Assembly: GCF_041146795.1 (NCBI RefSeq)
Contig: NC_135169.1
Location: 13,347,585-13,411,584 of the forward strand
Direction of reading: 5' to 3'
Source: Maylandia zebra
Taxonomy: Eukaryota; Chordata; Actinopteri; Cichliformes; Cichlidae
Length of the DNA: 64,000 nt
Of this stretch, positions 33,538 to 45,690 are shown piece by piece (the stretch's first letter is position 1; the number at the start of each line of letters is the position of its first letter). A model generated the notes under the pieces. It made no database searches, was not told the origin of the DNA, and saw only the letters and a list, made by a program, of their open reading frames with translations. Position numbers and translations under genes: made by a program.

Positions 33538-35659
33538 CAGATTAACAAAAGATTAATACACTAATCAATTTTTGTCAGAAGCACGTCGCATATGCCAGCA
33601 ACACAACTCTAAGTAGCTACAGAGAGACTGATTAAGCAGTAAGAGTGAGTTACCCAGAATTAAACACAGATCGGCCACAACTGTTATAGGTAAAAATGGA
33701 ATAATGTCACTCTTTCACTGGCTAATATGATCACTTCACTGTAGGTCATTAGTCGCTCAATGAACATTTCATTAAACAGAGCAGGAATGTTTAAAACAGC
33801 GTGTTCAAACATCCTAGTTTTATTTTGAATGCTCACATTACTTCTTACTTTGCAAAAACACAAAACTAGCAGGGTCAGAATTATTAGCGTCACTGATGCT
33901 AACAGTCAGCTGTGTGTGGTCTCTGTTGGATAACAGCCTGAACCGAGTAACCCCAGCCTATTCTTCTTTTGCAAAACTCTCAAGCACCTCCAGATTTGAC
34001 GATCATCTTTTATGGAGCTCGGTCTTCAGTTCCCTCCACAGATGTTCAGCAGGCTTCAGGTCAGGACTTTGTGCAGGCCAGTCAGTAATGCTCATTGTGA
34101 GCTGGTTTTTCATCGCCTCCTGAAGGAGCCACGTATGTTTTGTTTTGCGGTTATGTTGGAAGACAAAGTGAAGACCCAAGCACAGTTTTGCTGCTGACTG
34201 CTTGATGTTTTCCTTCAGGGTTGTCACATTTTCTTTCTTCATGTTTCCTTCCACTATGAAGCATCCTCACCGTGTTTCACTGTGGGGACGAGGTTCGCTA
34301 GGAGTTGGTTGTTCTGGGGTCTTTAGACACGTCTCTCACTAGTTTTCTGTCCAGTCTTTGAGATCTATTCCTTCCAGTCTCTGCCAGGCTTGTTCTGTAC
34401 TGTCTGGCTGTCTTTGAATGTATCGATGATCCTTCTCACTCCACTTCTTGACACCTGGAAAATTTTTGTTAATGTTGTATTTTTAGCTCCAGCTTTCTGA
34501 GCCTCAGCAAGTCTTTTTCTCAAGTCTAAACTGATTTCTTTTGGTTTTGGCACAATGTGTCTGTGTAAGTTGAAAGATAATCCTCAGTTTTAACTTATTT
34601 CACAAGTTTTGTGGATTTAAAGTTAAACTAGATCATTTGCACAGCTGTGGCTTAATAAAAAAGTATTTTTTTCAGGACGGGTTTGATTACAATTTTGTTG
34701 TTCTTGACAATAAGATTCTGAAACAGAAATAATTTAGGCTTACTTAAGAAAACTAGTATGTTTACACATGCCATGTTGAAGTTTGAAAAGTTTTAACCCA
34801 AATTTTAAATTTTAGCGGATGAATGGAGGGAACATAACAGGATGTAAAATATTGGTCATTACATTTAAAGATGTTAGAAGGATCGTTGTGCTTAGTCTTT
34901 GGACTCACTGACCCATTGATCCAATCCTTTGTGAGCAGGTTTTCTGATGTTTGACAAAAATCTCTAGTAAGTGTCATTAGCATCAGCTTCATGTCAGAAT
35001 TATTGGGTGTAACAGATAGAAAAGCTCCCACAGTCCCTTTATCAGCCCTCTGAAATATCAAAAGATGCATTTGAGTACACAGCATGTTTACAGGTTATCG
35101 TGTCAGTGTTACGTAGTTGTTATCAGTCCTTGACACACTCATCTGAAAAACCCCATTATACGTCATGTTGCTTTGACTCGGTGTAGACACAGATACAGGA
35201 TGTGGAACAGTTTGGATAATAAGGACTTTAGTGTACATTTTGTTCCCACTGGGATTTTATTACAGCTAACAACAATACGCACTTTACATTCTGAAAGCCT
35301 TCCTTCACTCTGACATTTGGGCTCTGAATCAAGAACCGTTAAGTTTGTACATGCTTCGCTGATGGTGAACATCTGTCAGCGTATGCTTATGTACTCGGGC
35401 GAACAAACTGCACCACAGAAAGTACACTATGTGTACTTTCAAAATGCATTTCTTGCAAAAATTAAATTTTTGTCATATGTACATCATCTTCATCACAGTC
35501 TCACTTTTTCAATCACATGACATTTTACTATGGTATTCTGGTTGTGCTTTTGTGCAAGAACACATATTTTAAACTGGCCAGACTGCATCAAGATGGGATT
35601 TTAGTGGAGCCGAGTGTAAAATGAGGATCTTTCAGTGCAATGATGTCATTTTGCATGCA
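33538..35659. mobile_element. 2.1-kb insertion splitting the second A-B unit
   Basis: The segment is bounded by CTGA on both sides (33534-33537 and 35660-35663), which are contiguous in the unsplit copy at 32975-32978. It contains a decayed Tc1 element (33870-34610), and the remainder is unrecognised. The 4-bp CTGA may be a target duplication or chance. Confidence 0.65.
33870..34610 (-). pseudogene. Decayed Tc1-like transposase
   Basis: The minus strand reads PKPKEISLDLRKRLAEAQKA with a following helix-turn-helix region (34553-34365). Later, in another frame, comes WPAQSPDLKPAEHLWRELK (34105-34003 region), the block that includes the last catalytic acidic residue of Tc1 transposases. Frames are broken between the two parts and the middle of the catalytic core is poorly preserved. 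Confidence 0.75.
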
Positions 35660-36195
35660 CTGAAAGTTTTCGTGTCACCCTCACTGCACCTCATCTTTGG
35701 GATGACTGTGTATTCACACTGTTAGAGTCCAGTTAATGCCATCATATTACAACAACTTTAATCTACATCTGCTTCTGCTCAGACGGTACCTTTTTAGGGA
35801 CCAGGAACCAGTGGGGAATGTAGACAATTTAACTTTTAACAATTTTACTTGAGTGAAGTATGTGGAAAACCCCCTTTATTTGAAAGGAGTCAACAAAATA
35901 TTTGCAAAAACACAAAACTAGTTACAGTATCATCATGCAAGGACACAAAGACAATTTTTAGGTATTTTGAGATTTATAAAAACTTGGATGAGACATCTAG
36001 AATGTCAAGGCTTGGGAGGAGCAGATATAAGGGCGCATTTTAAATTTGATTTTGAGGAAATCAACATACTTTGGGTAAACCATGTGGAGCGATTCTCACA
36101 GAATCATAAACACAAAAAACTTGCTGTGCTACAAATTGAAAGACATCACCACTGTCGTGAAGGTAAATGCTACTAATTAGTGAACTAAATGACAC

Positions 36196-36237
36196 ATTCA
36201 GAATACTTTATTAATCCCTGAGGAAATTATGTGGTTA
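36196..36237 (-). repeat. L2 3' tail fragment
   Basis: CAGAATACTTTATTAATCCC followed by TGAGGAAATTATGTGGTTAC is the reverse complement of the L2 3' end (compare 49526-49567). Only about 40 bp are present, a strongly 5'-truncated copy. Confidence 0.7.
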
Positions 36238-38459
36238 CACATAATTAATGTTAATTAATGCAAATCAAATTAATTTGATTTACATTAAAATTAATGTCAA
36301 TGTCAATGAAAAGGTGACAGGCATGTTTTCTGGAGTGCATCTTGCCAAAACACCTAGTGTGACAGACCTCATTCCAAAAGGTTGGACAGGATGTGAGATT
36401 GAACATTACACAACTTTTTATTTATGTCTGTTCCCAGAGGCCATTGTTGAGTTGTGGGCAGTACACCATCGACAGCTGGAGTGCATCTAGGATCCACCAT
36501 ACATGGAAATTTTTAGGTGTAGGCTGAATTCCAGTGTTTTCTGACAGGATGTCAGGTAAAAGGTGTATTGTGTATATTTGTCTGTAACAAGTTAAGCATG
36601 TGATCGTGTTATCATTGTCATTAATTTGATGATTATGTTTAGGTCCCCACTGTGCAGCACAGCTTTATCGCTGCAGTGTGAAGCTCTGACAGGAGCTCGG
36701 TGCTGTATTTGGTTGTCAGGGATGAAACACAGGGTTGTCTCTGCGAATGCTTCAACTCTAACTGTTTGGAAAAACTGTTGAATCTAAACTTTGATTGTGT
36801 CCTCTGTTTTATGTTACTTGAATTTTCTTTTAGATGTACATAACTTTAATCATCAGCTGTAGTTTTTAAATGTACTTTAGAAATAAACTTGACAGATAAT
36901 TATGACATTTTTGGTTTATTTTGAGTTGGTGTGCTTGTGCTTTCCTTGTGCCATTGTTGATAATTTAGTTCAGCTGGGTCTCGTTCTACATGGCTGTCTG
37001 CACTTCCCTGAATTTCCCTCTGTGTATACTTCAGTTGCCACATTCTGTATATACTAGAGATGACACGATACCACTTTATATGTCCGATACCGATATGAAT
37101 CCGATATAGTGTATTTTTTAATCATTAAAAATGTTTTTTGAATATCTTGCTGCATTTTGTATAAGTTCATTCTCAAGTTTAAAAAACAAAACACTAAAGC
37201 TATTCTGTTATGCCTGTATGCAAAAAACACACTGCACTCAAAATATTTCATAGTTCAGCAATACTGATCAATCTAATAAACTTAAATCCTCCATCCTCTC
37301 TATTCTGGTATTTTAAAGAGTATTTGGCAAAAACATTAAACAGCCAACTGAAATAAATTTTTCTAATGTTTAAAGTGTCAGGAGGCTTTTAAGAAACTGA
37401 GTGGAAGGACTTGCTTCTAGGAGGACTTTGAGTCACCAAATACATTTCTCACTTCAAAAATGATGTGTTCAATTTATTTCTAGAAGCTCAAAATCATCTG
37501 CAAGTATTCAGGCCTTTATTTTTACCTCAGATACACAGCTAGAAGCTGCTCCTGTTCCCTGTCAGTCAGTTCCCTAAAATTACTTCTCTGCCTCCACAGA
37601 TGTCTTCCCAACTCTGCTAACCAAACCTCAAACTGCCCCACTGACATCCTGAAAAATGCACGAAAGCGGTCATGGTACAGATTTAAACTCCTGGATCAAA
37701 TCTCACCGGCGTTCTTCTTGTGAGAAAGTGAACCCAAAAACTCATCCCAAAAAATTCTGAAATTCTTGTAGTCTTTTTGCATAAAGCTTAGTTTTTGTTT
37801 TGTTTTTAATGCTCTGAAATAATCTGGGGTGCATAGTATTGTGTACATGTGTGGTCAACTTCTAAATTCTGCCAAGATTTAAAATAGTTCAGTGCTTGCC
37901 TCATCTCCTACAACATTAGTTTCCTGTTTGCTATGGTCACACCTCTCTGTTTTCATCAAAAACTGTGTGCTCAAGGGGGGGAAGCTATAAACAACTGAAA
38001 CGTAAAGCTTGCAGAAACACAGAGATGAGATGAACAGACTTCAAAGTCCAATACAGCACTATATGTACACGGAGAAGGGGGAGTGGAGAAAGCCGGGGAT
38101 AACGAGACACAGGTAAACTAAATTGAAGGGTGAGCCAATGAAAGGGTAGCTAAAATCAAGGCACAAGGAAAATGCAGGAAACCAAATAAACAAGTAAACC
38201 AAGAGTCAAATAGAATATTTACATAAATAAAACGAAAGTCCAAAAACTTAAAAACACTTGGTCAAATCACCCAGGACCGTGATACACTGTATGCTTTTGA
38301 CTCCATTAGGTGGCGTAAAAGGAGAAATCGTCAGCTGGATAATTACTGGATTTCTACCTGAGTGGTGTTTGAGCCAGAAAACAAGAATCAAACTCAGGCT
38401 GGTTGTTGCCACATTCTTTATTTTTTTTTGGCAGAAAGTACAACAATAAAGATAATTGT

Positions 38460-38535
38460 AGGGCCTCTACAATATATAGTGCCTCAAAGCAACTTTTGGT
38501 GTGAATTGGCACTATATAAATAAAATTGAATAAAG
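38460..38535 (+). repeat. Retroposon 3' tail
   Basis: Contains GGTGTGAATTGGCACTATAT and AAATAAAATTGAATAAAG, a common 3' end of fish LINE/SINE copies. Nothing of the body is visible. Confidence 0.5.
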
Positions 38536-38724
38536 AAGATGGAGTAAAGTACTGTTGCTCTGTGTGTCTGCTGAACACTGTCCTCAAAAACAATGTTCAG
38601 CATTTGGTCGGCAACTGGTCATTCAGTCGTAGTCAGCATGGAAACCACTCTTGCCCTCTCGTGATTCTGTTCGCAGCCAATCTTACTTCTTACACCACTC
38701 ATTAGATTTGTCACCTGAAGTTAC

Positions 38725-41700
38725 CTAATGAGTCCAGGACATGCCGATGGAGGCTTCACCTTCGTATTTGGATCCAACTGATCTGCCTCTGCGAGCTGCT
38801 GCATTACAATTCTGGATGTTCAAACAAAATACAACTGAATTCACTTCATGTTTTCAGTGTTATGCTGTGAGTGTAGTTAAATGAGGATAAAAATGTACAG
38901 AACAATATAATCTAGTAATAAACAGGTGTTTAGTTAGAACGTAACACATGCACCTGCTTTACTTAAAGCACCAAAATGATTATATATGACCATATATGTT
39001 AATGGTGTGCTTTGGAACAATGAATAGATGGTTAGGTTTGTGCATAACAAATCAAGCCCTCCTGTAACAGGTGGGATGAATAGGTAAAGCTTGCTATGAG
39101 TGTTTGACAGCGAGGCCTACCGGTATGCAGCTGGTCTCCTCTTTGGGACACAGGTGGAGTTTGCAGTGCAGGTAGACTTCACCAGAACCCCCAGTGAACC
39201 GGAACATGTTGAACGAAAACAAGGTGGAGGTTCCCAGTCCGTTTTCCTCCACTGCCACTGTCAGGTCAGCGGGGTTCGCACAGCTTTTCATAACCACGAA
39301 AATACACGTTATTGAGGAGCTGATAAAGGTGATCAAAGTGAACTTATGAGTGACTCTGAGTATCTCTCACCGTTAATGATCAGATCATGTCTTGGACTGC
39401 TGGTAGGTGATGCCTGGTTGGTTGCCCAGCAGGAGTCCCTCACCACAGTGACCATGCTTCCATCCAGCCCATTAGTCTCCAGCGCTACCCAGATCCTCTG
39501 GTTAAGTCTCAAATCACTGTTCAGCTGCACAACTTGTGTCCGCCCAGCGTCGGTGTAGGCCTTGATAATCAGAGTGTAATTCCAAGCTCCACATGAGATC
39601 TTCTGTGCAACGGAGCTGCAGAATGCACACATTTGCACTGTTAACAATGCCCACATTTTAACAAATATTCAAACAATACCTAGCAGCCACTACAAACCAG
39701 TCTCTGATTCTGAAGGTTGCAGTGTGGATGCTTGGCTGACTGTGAACACAGGAGAAGTCGATCTGGACTTGGTCTTTGCGAGTGATGACGTCAAAAGAGT
39801 AATTCTGGCTCCTGATGGTGTTCTTATAGATGACGTAGCTGTTGTTGGTCTGCAGGGTCACATAATCAGATACTGGGCAAGTTCTTCATTGTTTCATCTT
39901 TAACATCTGATACTCTTTAAGATGTTGACTGACTGGTATAAACTTCAGATGACCAAAAATTTTAGAATTCACAGAGATCAAAGCTTAAACAGCAGGAGAT
40001 GAAACCCACCGTGACCACCGTCCCACAGCTGTTGCTGCTGTTGAAGCTGAAGGTCACCATGTCGGTGAGCTTGTCCACCTGACCCCTGCAGGTCGGGTCG
40101 TTGAGGTGTAAGGCAGAGTAATTGATGTCTTTGTCCTCCAGGAGACAACCGACCAGACTGAGTGAAGCAGAGTTCTCCTTGCAGACCGCTGCATCACCTG
40201 AACGTCACAATATCAGTCAGAAAAATCACAGTTAGAAGTTTTCCTCCATTATTCAGCCCTGTTGTCATGGTGATGTCACAGCTGTTGTACCCAAAGAGTT
40301 GTTTGCTTGGTACTTGGAGGCAAAAATGTCCCGACAGAAGCAGCGAGTGTCACCACTGACCGTCTTCTCACCACAGAACTCGTGATCGCTGCAGGTCCTG
40401 TCCTGACAGAAGGCCTCAGAGGCTACAGAGGAACACACTGATGTATTATCCTGAAAACATGGGAGCTCTAAAAAGCCACAGTTCAGGTCTTTAACAAAGG
40501 AGAGCTTATTAATGTCTTATTAAGGTCTTATTAAGTTCTTACAGCAGCCGGTATTTGATGTCCAGCCATCCAGAGCGTGGTTGTGTTGACTGCAGGCTCT
40601 TGCGTAGGCCTTCAGGAACTGACAGTTGAGTCCGTCCACTGCAGGATATTTACACAAAGTGTCGGTGCAGGCGGTTATGTAGGGCTCTGGGTCAATGTCA
40701 GTGTTACAGGAGGAGAAGGGCGCCTCCTTCAGGAGATTACAGCTGTACCACAAAGTTGAAGACAATAAAATAATAATCTGTAATCAGATGTGTTTATCTT
40801 CCATCTATGCTGCAGTCACATGTGATGTACCATATAATTTAGAACAGAGATCAAGGTACAACACAGATGTTTCCTGCTGTGTGGATCAGTCTGCTCACCG
40901 TTCAGTCACACTGTTGCAGTTGATCGTGCTGTCAGCAGTCTCACTGTACTGCATCTCACAGCTAGGGGGCGACAAACAACAAAGTTCAGGCTCATTCATA
41001 CAAACAGAATATCTGCAACATCAGCAGCAGCAGCAGTCAGAGGGACTCTGAGCTTGTGATGAGGTCTTACCTGGTGGAGCTGTACTCAGAGAGCCTCAGG
41101 TCACTCAGAGAGCTGCTGGAGTTTCCACACAGACCCTCCACAGATGAACCAGCAGGTCCTGCACAGGATCAGGACAGAATGAGTCAGATCAGCATCAATA
41201 TTCAAACTGGACGAACACAGAAGAATAAATAACAGCACAGTTTACAGTTTACATTACATGAATTAAACTTTAACTTCTGTACCTTCTAAGAGGATCTGTG
41301 CGGTGTAGCCGTCAAAGAAGACAGAAATGTTGAGGTTGGAGAGCAACAGGTTGGCAATGACTCCAGTTTGGTCCTTAGAGAGCTGCACACCATGAACCAG
41401 CTGAGGCAAACTTTCAAGGGTCAACATGGAGTCGTCCAGCTGCATCACAGCAGAGACAAAGTGGAGGAAACACTGAGTGAAACATGTCAAACACACAAAC
41501 AGGCTGATTTCACAGCAACAACCACTGAGTTCAGCAGCTCTGAAAGAACTGCTTCTAACAGCCCTGAGAAGAACGATGCGAGGAGACACAGCAGTTTCTT
41601 TGCATAACCTAAACTTGCACCACTGACCAACAATCGACCGAATTGTTATGACCATTAATTAATTGCCATGAGCACCATTGAGAATCGGGGAATGGCTGCA

Positions 41701-42491
41701 ACAATGTACATGGCAATATGGTTAAAGATGTACCCTTAGCTTGCCTGAGGCAGCTTACCCAAACTCTCCCGCCTTGTTCCAGATGAATATGAACACCTGG
41801 CCCATCTAGACGCAGTATCACGCGTTCCAAAAAGCTCACATCTTCACGACGGCCGTCTCTGAAATTTGCCACGAGGTACAGGTTTGGGATTGACGGAATA
41901 GAAACCAGAGAGTAAGCACACCGATCCTTGATGAAGTTGAGTTGGCCGTGGACTTTGATGACAGTTGGGCCAGTCACATTACAGGTGGTGTCCACTACAC
42001 AGCTGATGGAAGCAAAGAAGAAAACAATCAACCACTAACCTCATAAGCCGCTGATGAGGAAGAGACCAAATACACAAAATAAAAATAATTAATTAAATTA
42101 CATTAAAAAAATCCCTTAATGCATCAGATCTTTCTTTTAAATATAAATGGGGTTATATTCACGTGTTGTTTCCTTGACAACGCTCCAGTGGACCACAGCC
42201 AATGGTTTCAAGGACTGCAGTTTCAGAGCAGGTGAGTTTGGAGCAGGTTTCTGGATCAGCGCTCACCACAGTGTCAGGTTCATATGCAATACCTGAGAAG
42301 TGATGGACGGTTTACTTTAGTTTAAAAACCAACAAGAGCAAGCAGAAAGGCACAGCACTCCCTGTAACATCCCAACGTCAAAGTAATGAGCCTGAGATTC
42401 ACCAACCTAAGTGTCTGCATCCACTGATATCTTGTATTGTATTCTTGTACACTGTAGTCACTTTGATACCACTGATGTAAACTTCCAAGTC
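38725..42491 (-). pseudogene. Tandem paralogue of the VWD-C8-EGF-ZP gene (gene 2), probably defective
   Basis: Minus strand. Exons equivalent to exons 6-18 of gene 1: 42491-42407, 42292-42163, 42002-41759, 41439-41283, 41158-41071, 40961-40899, 40742-40543, 40422-40291, 40197-40010, 39849-39680, 39615-39371, 39283-39121, 38811-38725 (TAG). They encode the TIL-like region, VWD, C8, EGF-like and ZP modules and a basic RRGRS site, ending MSWTH. Most exons are nearly identical to gene 1, so the duplication is recent. Two defects stand out. No counterparts of the signal-peptide exon or exons 3-5 were found up to 44 kb. At the end of the exon 39615-39371 one base is missing: gene 1 reads AACGG|GTGAG and gene 2 AACG|GTGAG. 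Splicing there would shift the frame and reach a TGA seven codons into the next exon. If the base is a sequence error, the gene might be a shorter functional form. Confidence 0.8.
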
Positions 42492-42523
42492 CTAAGCAGA
42501 ACCACACAAAACTCATGTTACAC

Positions 42524-42600
42524 AGCAAAATCTCCAGTGTTAAATTAACACTGTTGAGTGTTAAATTAACACTTTGACAGTGTTATATGTTTAAAAGTAA
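42524..42600. repeat. Small palindromic MITE-like repeat
   Basis: Contains CAGTGTTAAATTAACACTG, then GAGTGTTAAATTAACACTTT and GACAGTGTTA. These are self-complementary TGTTAA/TTAACA motifs in tandem. It lies immediately upstream of the first recognisable exon of gene 2. Confidence 0.55.
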
Positions 42601-43854
42601 CCTAGTCAGTTTTGAAGATTAACAATGACTCGATTATCAACAATATCTGGTATGAATGTGTGTGGATGTATGCATGTGACTGGACTGTGATGGACTGACG
42701 ACTAAAAGTTTTAACTGACTTGATACTGAGACAAAAACGGTACTGACTTTAGGATTAGTAAATGTCCACAAACAATTCACCCAGCCTGTAAAAGAAGGGT
42801 GGATGTTTTGTCTTGCTTCGTTTTGTTTTTGCAGGAACAGAAGGATGACAGAGACTAAAGGGGGAGGCTGTAGCTTCACATGAGTGTGAAATGCAGACTT
42901 AACCCTTTGGTTGCTAATTTTGAGTTACTGATGTTTGCATTAAGAAAATTGTGTTTTTGTAGCTGTGTTTCGATTAATGTATCACATTATATTGTTGGGA
43001 ATGTTAAATGCTAAAGTGAAGAAAAGGTTTGATTTCACTCATGACTGAACGTGTTATTATTAACCATAGCAGGCCACTGTAAAGAGTCAATTAACTTTTA
43101 TAGAGGAAAAAAAAAAAGCCAAAAAACCCTCTATTGAGGTCTGTGAATAACAGGGGAATGATAGACTTGTCACACTCAAAATGGAGATATGTAATAATAA
43201 ACACTGGTCCCCGTCTTTTAGGTCCTTTCATTGAAATAGTCAATAATTCAGAAAAGTACAGATATAACCGACAGGGGCATGTGCTGAGGGGTGGTGCTGC
43301 ACAAGAACAAGAGCAAAATAAAGAAAAATATTGTGTTTAGCTTTGAGAAATTCAAATTAAAACGTACCATTACACTCAGAGGATCAATATGAAATTCGAT
43401 ATATGCTAATTTTGTGTGTGAGTACATGACTGATAACTGTTCTGTCCTGAGCTTTTGTTTTTACAGCACCCACTTGACCACACCAACAGTTTCTCGTCAC
43501 CAACAGGGGGTACTTGCAAAGAATAGGGAGGAATATCATCAAAACTGGGAAAGGTAAGCCCCGAAGGGGGTGATAACACCATAACTTTCACTTATGGTCA
43601 AATTCTCAAAATTTGACCCCAAACTTGAAAAATTCTTCAAACATTTAGAGACAGAGTGGATAAACATAATGTCGCAAACCACATAAGGATGGAGCATTGG
43701 AATTGATAAGATGGTGAAATAACACGCAAGAAAAATATTGACCATGTTGATTATGTTTATTCCAGTGTACAGAGATTGGCTAATCTGACCAGGAAATGTT
43801 ATAAAATGGATTGTCGGAACAGTCAGCATTAAAGTCACCATTGACAGTCCAGAC
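42601..43854. other. No gene recognised
   Basis: AT-rich flank between gene 2 and the nested transposon block. None of the missing 5' exons of gene 2 could be recognised here. Confidence 0.4.
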
Positions 43855-44209
43855 CAAGGTTATTATCGTTAACAAAAACTAACGAAATAACGAAAACTAG
43901 AAGTGAAAAAACATTTTCGTTAACAGAAATAAAAATAAAAACAAAAAAGGAAAACTAACTAAAACTGTAATGAGTGTTCACAAAACTAACTAAAATTAAC
44001 TGAATTTATAGCAAAATGTGTTTCGTTTTCATTGATGTGTGTGTGACATACGATAGTCAAGGGTGAAGATGAAGTTTAGTTTCCAGATTTTTTCTTGCTG
44101 TCTCATTATGCCAGAAGGTGGCAGTACGTTAGTCGTGTCATCTGTGTTGCTGCCAGTGTTGCCAACTTAGCAACTTTGTCGCTATATTTAGCGAGTTTCA
44201 GAATCAGAA

Positions 44210-44707
44210 TGTCATGGTCCCCGTGCCTGCCCAGCCGGCCTCACAAGGCTACACTTGTGTTTTTTTTTCTCTTTCTCCCCCTATCTCTCTGCCTGGGCGG
44301 AGCTCACAGCTGGCTCCCGCCCTTGGCTCTCACAGCTGTTGGCGATCAGCTGATTATCCGTCTTCTATTTGAGGCTGGGTCACAGATCCTCTCATCGCGG
44401 GATGATTGCGCTACTGACGTTAGTCTACCTTTCCAGCTCCCGTGGTCTTACACCTTTATGCCTTCGTGATTTGTGAGTGATGTCTCCCTTTCCCTGTTCC
44501 AGCTTATCTTCCCGGACCTGTGACCTCCCCGCGGTACGAACGTGTGTGAGGACGTGAGCGAGCGTGAGAGAGAGAGAGCCTTCCCCTAATCCCCTGGAAC
44601 CCTGAATTTCCCGTCACTGTATATATTATTGCACGGGTGTGTAAATAAATCGTGTTCTGAGACATCAACCTGCTCTGCGCTTGAGTCCCTGCTTTCAGCT
44701 CGTGACA
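44210..44707 (+). repeat. 5' LTR
   Basis: A 498-bp TG...CA repeat (TGTCATGG to CTCGTGACA). A TCTTCTATTTGAGG stretch about 30 bp before the predicted transcript start at 44397 may serve as the core promoter. AATAAAT near 44645 is a plausible polyadenylation signal. Confidence 0.95.
44397..44407 (+). promoter_or_regulatory. Predicted mRNA 5' end that serves as self-primer
   Basis: GCGGGATGATT inside the 5' LTR is exactly complementary to the 11 nt just downstream of the LTR (44709-44719). In Tf1 the first 11 nt of the transcript prime reverse transcription, and sushi elements are thought to do the same. This predicts transcription start at 44397 and an R region beginning there. Confidence 0.8.
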
Positions 44708-44708
44708 G

Positions 44709-44719
44709 AATCATCCCGC
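44709..44719 (+). promoter_or_regulatory. Self-complementary primer binding site
   Basis: AATCATCCCGC begins one base after the 5' LTR. Pairing with 44397-44407 is perfect over 11 nt and stops at both ends. No TGG start, expected for a tRNA 3'-CCA primer, is present at the LTR border. Confidence 0.82.
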
Positions 44720-44725
44720 CAGGAA

Positions 44726-45690
44726 ATGGACTCAGCAGACTCGGCGGCCTCCACTCCCACTCTCGCCACCCTGGCCGCAATGCTGGAGCGACACGAACAG
44801 ATGTTTGTTCATCTCCGTGGCGAGCTCGCTGCTCTCACGCAGGCTGTGGCCCAACGAACACCCCTGCCGGCAATTCCACCTGCCGCCGCTCCTCTCCAGG
44901 AAGCCTCGGCCTCAGCAGTAAGTGCCACACCTCCTGCTTCTTCACTTTCCCAAGCTAACAGATTTCTACCCACACCGAAAGCTTTCTCCGGAGAAATTGA
45001 TAAATGTGCTGGCTTCCTCACTCAATGTGCCCTTCAGTTTCGTCAGCAACTGCAAGCTTTTGCTAACGATGGTGCTAAGATTGCATATATAGTTCAACTA
45101 CTCCAGGATCGGGCTCTGATTTGGGCTCAAGCTGTGCTTCACGCCAACCCTGACATAACGTATTCTGACTTTTTGGATAAGTTCAAAGGCGTCTTCGATA
45201 GAAAATCCACCACGCTCACAGCCGGCCAGCGCCTGCTCGCGCTCAAACAAGGCAAGCGGAGTTTGGCTGATTTCTCTATTGACTTCTTCACCTTAGCTGA
45301 ACAGACAGAGTGGGGGGAGGAGGCTTTAAAGAGTACTTTGCTTTCTAATGTTAACGAAGACATAAAGAAAGAACTGATGCTTCGTGAACTGCCTTCTTCC
45401 CTAGACGCGCTTATGACCCTGTGCGTTCGGCTGGATGACAGAGTACGTGCACACCGGAGCGCGCACACACGGACGGGACAGGAATCACTGGATTATCACG
45501 GGGCCTCTCCAGCCGGCCGCGGGACTCTGACGCCGGTGATGAGGAGGAGCCCATGCAGCTTGGACACTCGCGGCTAACGCCTGCAGAGCGCCAGCGCCGT
45601 CTGGCCGCCGGTGAGTGCGTCTATTGTGGCCGTAAGGGTCACTCTGTCTCCTCGTGCCCGACGCTGGCAAAAGGGCGCGCTCGCCAGTGA
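44726..45690 (+). pseudogene. Chromovirus gag with one frameshift
   Basis: The ATG at 44726 follows the primer site and opens a capsid frame (MDSADSAASTPTLATLAAML, later RFLPTPKAFSG, FLTQCALQFRQQ and DFFTLAEQTEWGEEAL) to a stop near 45577. The conserved ending, [18 protein letters not shown] and the zinc knuckle [14 protein letters not shown] (from 45616), is in another frame and stops at 45690. The switch corresponds to a one-base loss somewhere between 45439 and about 45577, probably near the repetitive GCGCACACACGG stretch. The upstream in-frame ATG at 44681 lies in the LTR and is not the natural start. Gag would form the virus-like particle and bind RNA through the knuckle. Confidence 0.88.

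Larger units (their letters stand above)
35817..38724. other. Intergenic, no gene recognised
   Basis: Sequence between the duplicated block and the 3' end of gene 2. It contains short retroposon tails (36196-36237 and 38460-38535) and a possible hAT end near 37062 (TAGAGATGACACGATACC with repeated CCGATA motifs). The longest open frames carry no recognisable domain. Confidence 0.4.

Noticed and set aside
33852..35918. A shared 20-nt stretch (TTTGCAAAAACACAAAACTA) at 33850 and 35898
   Set aside because: Could hint at a further duplication, but the flanks differ at once and the sequence is of low complexity.
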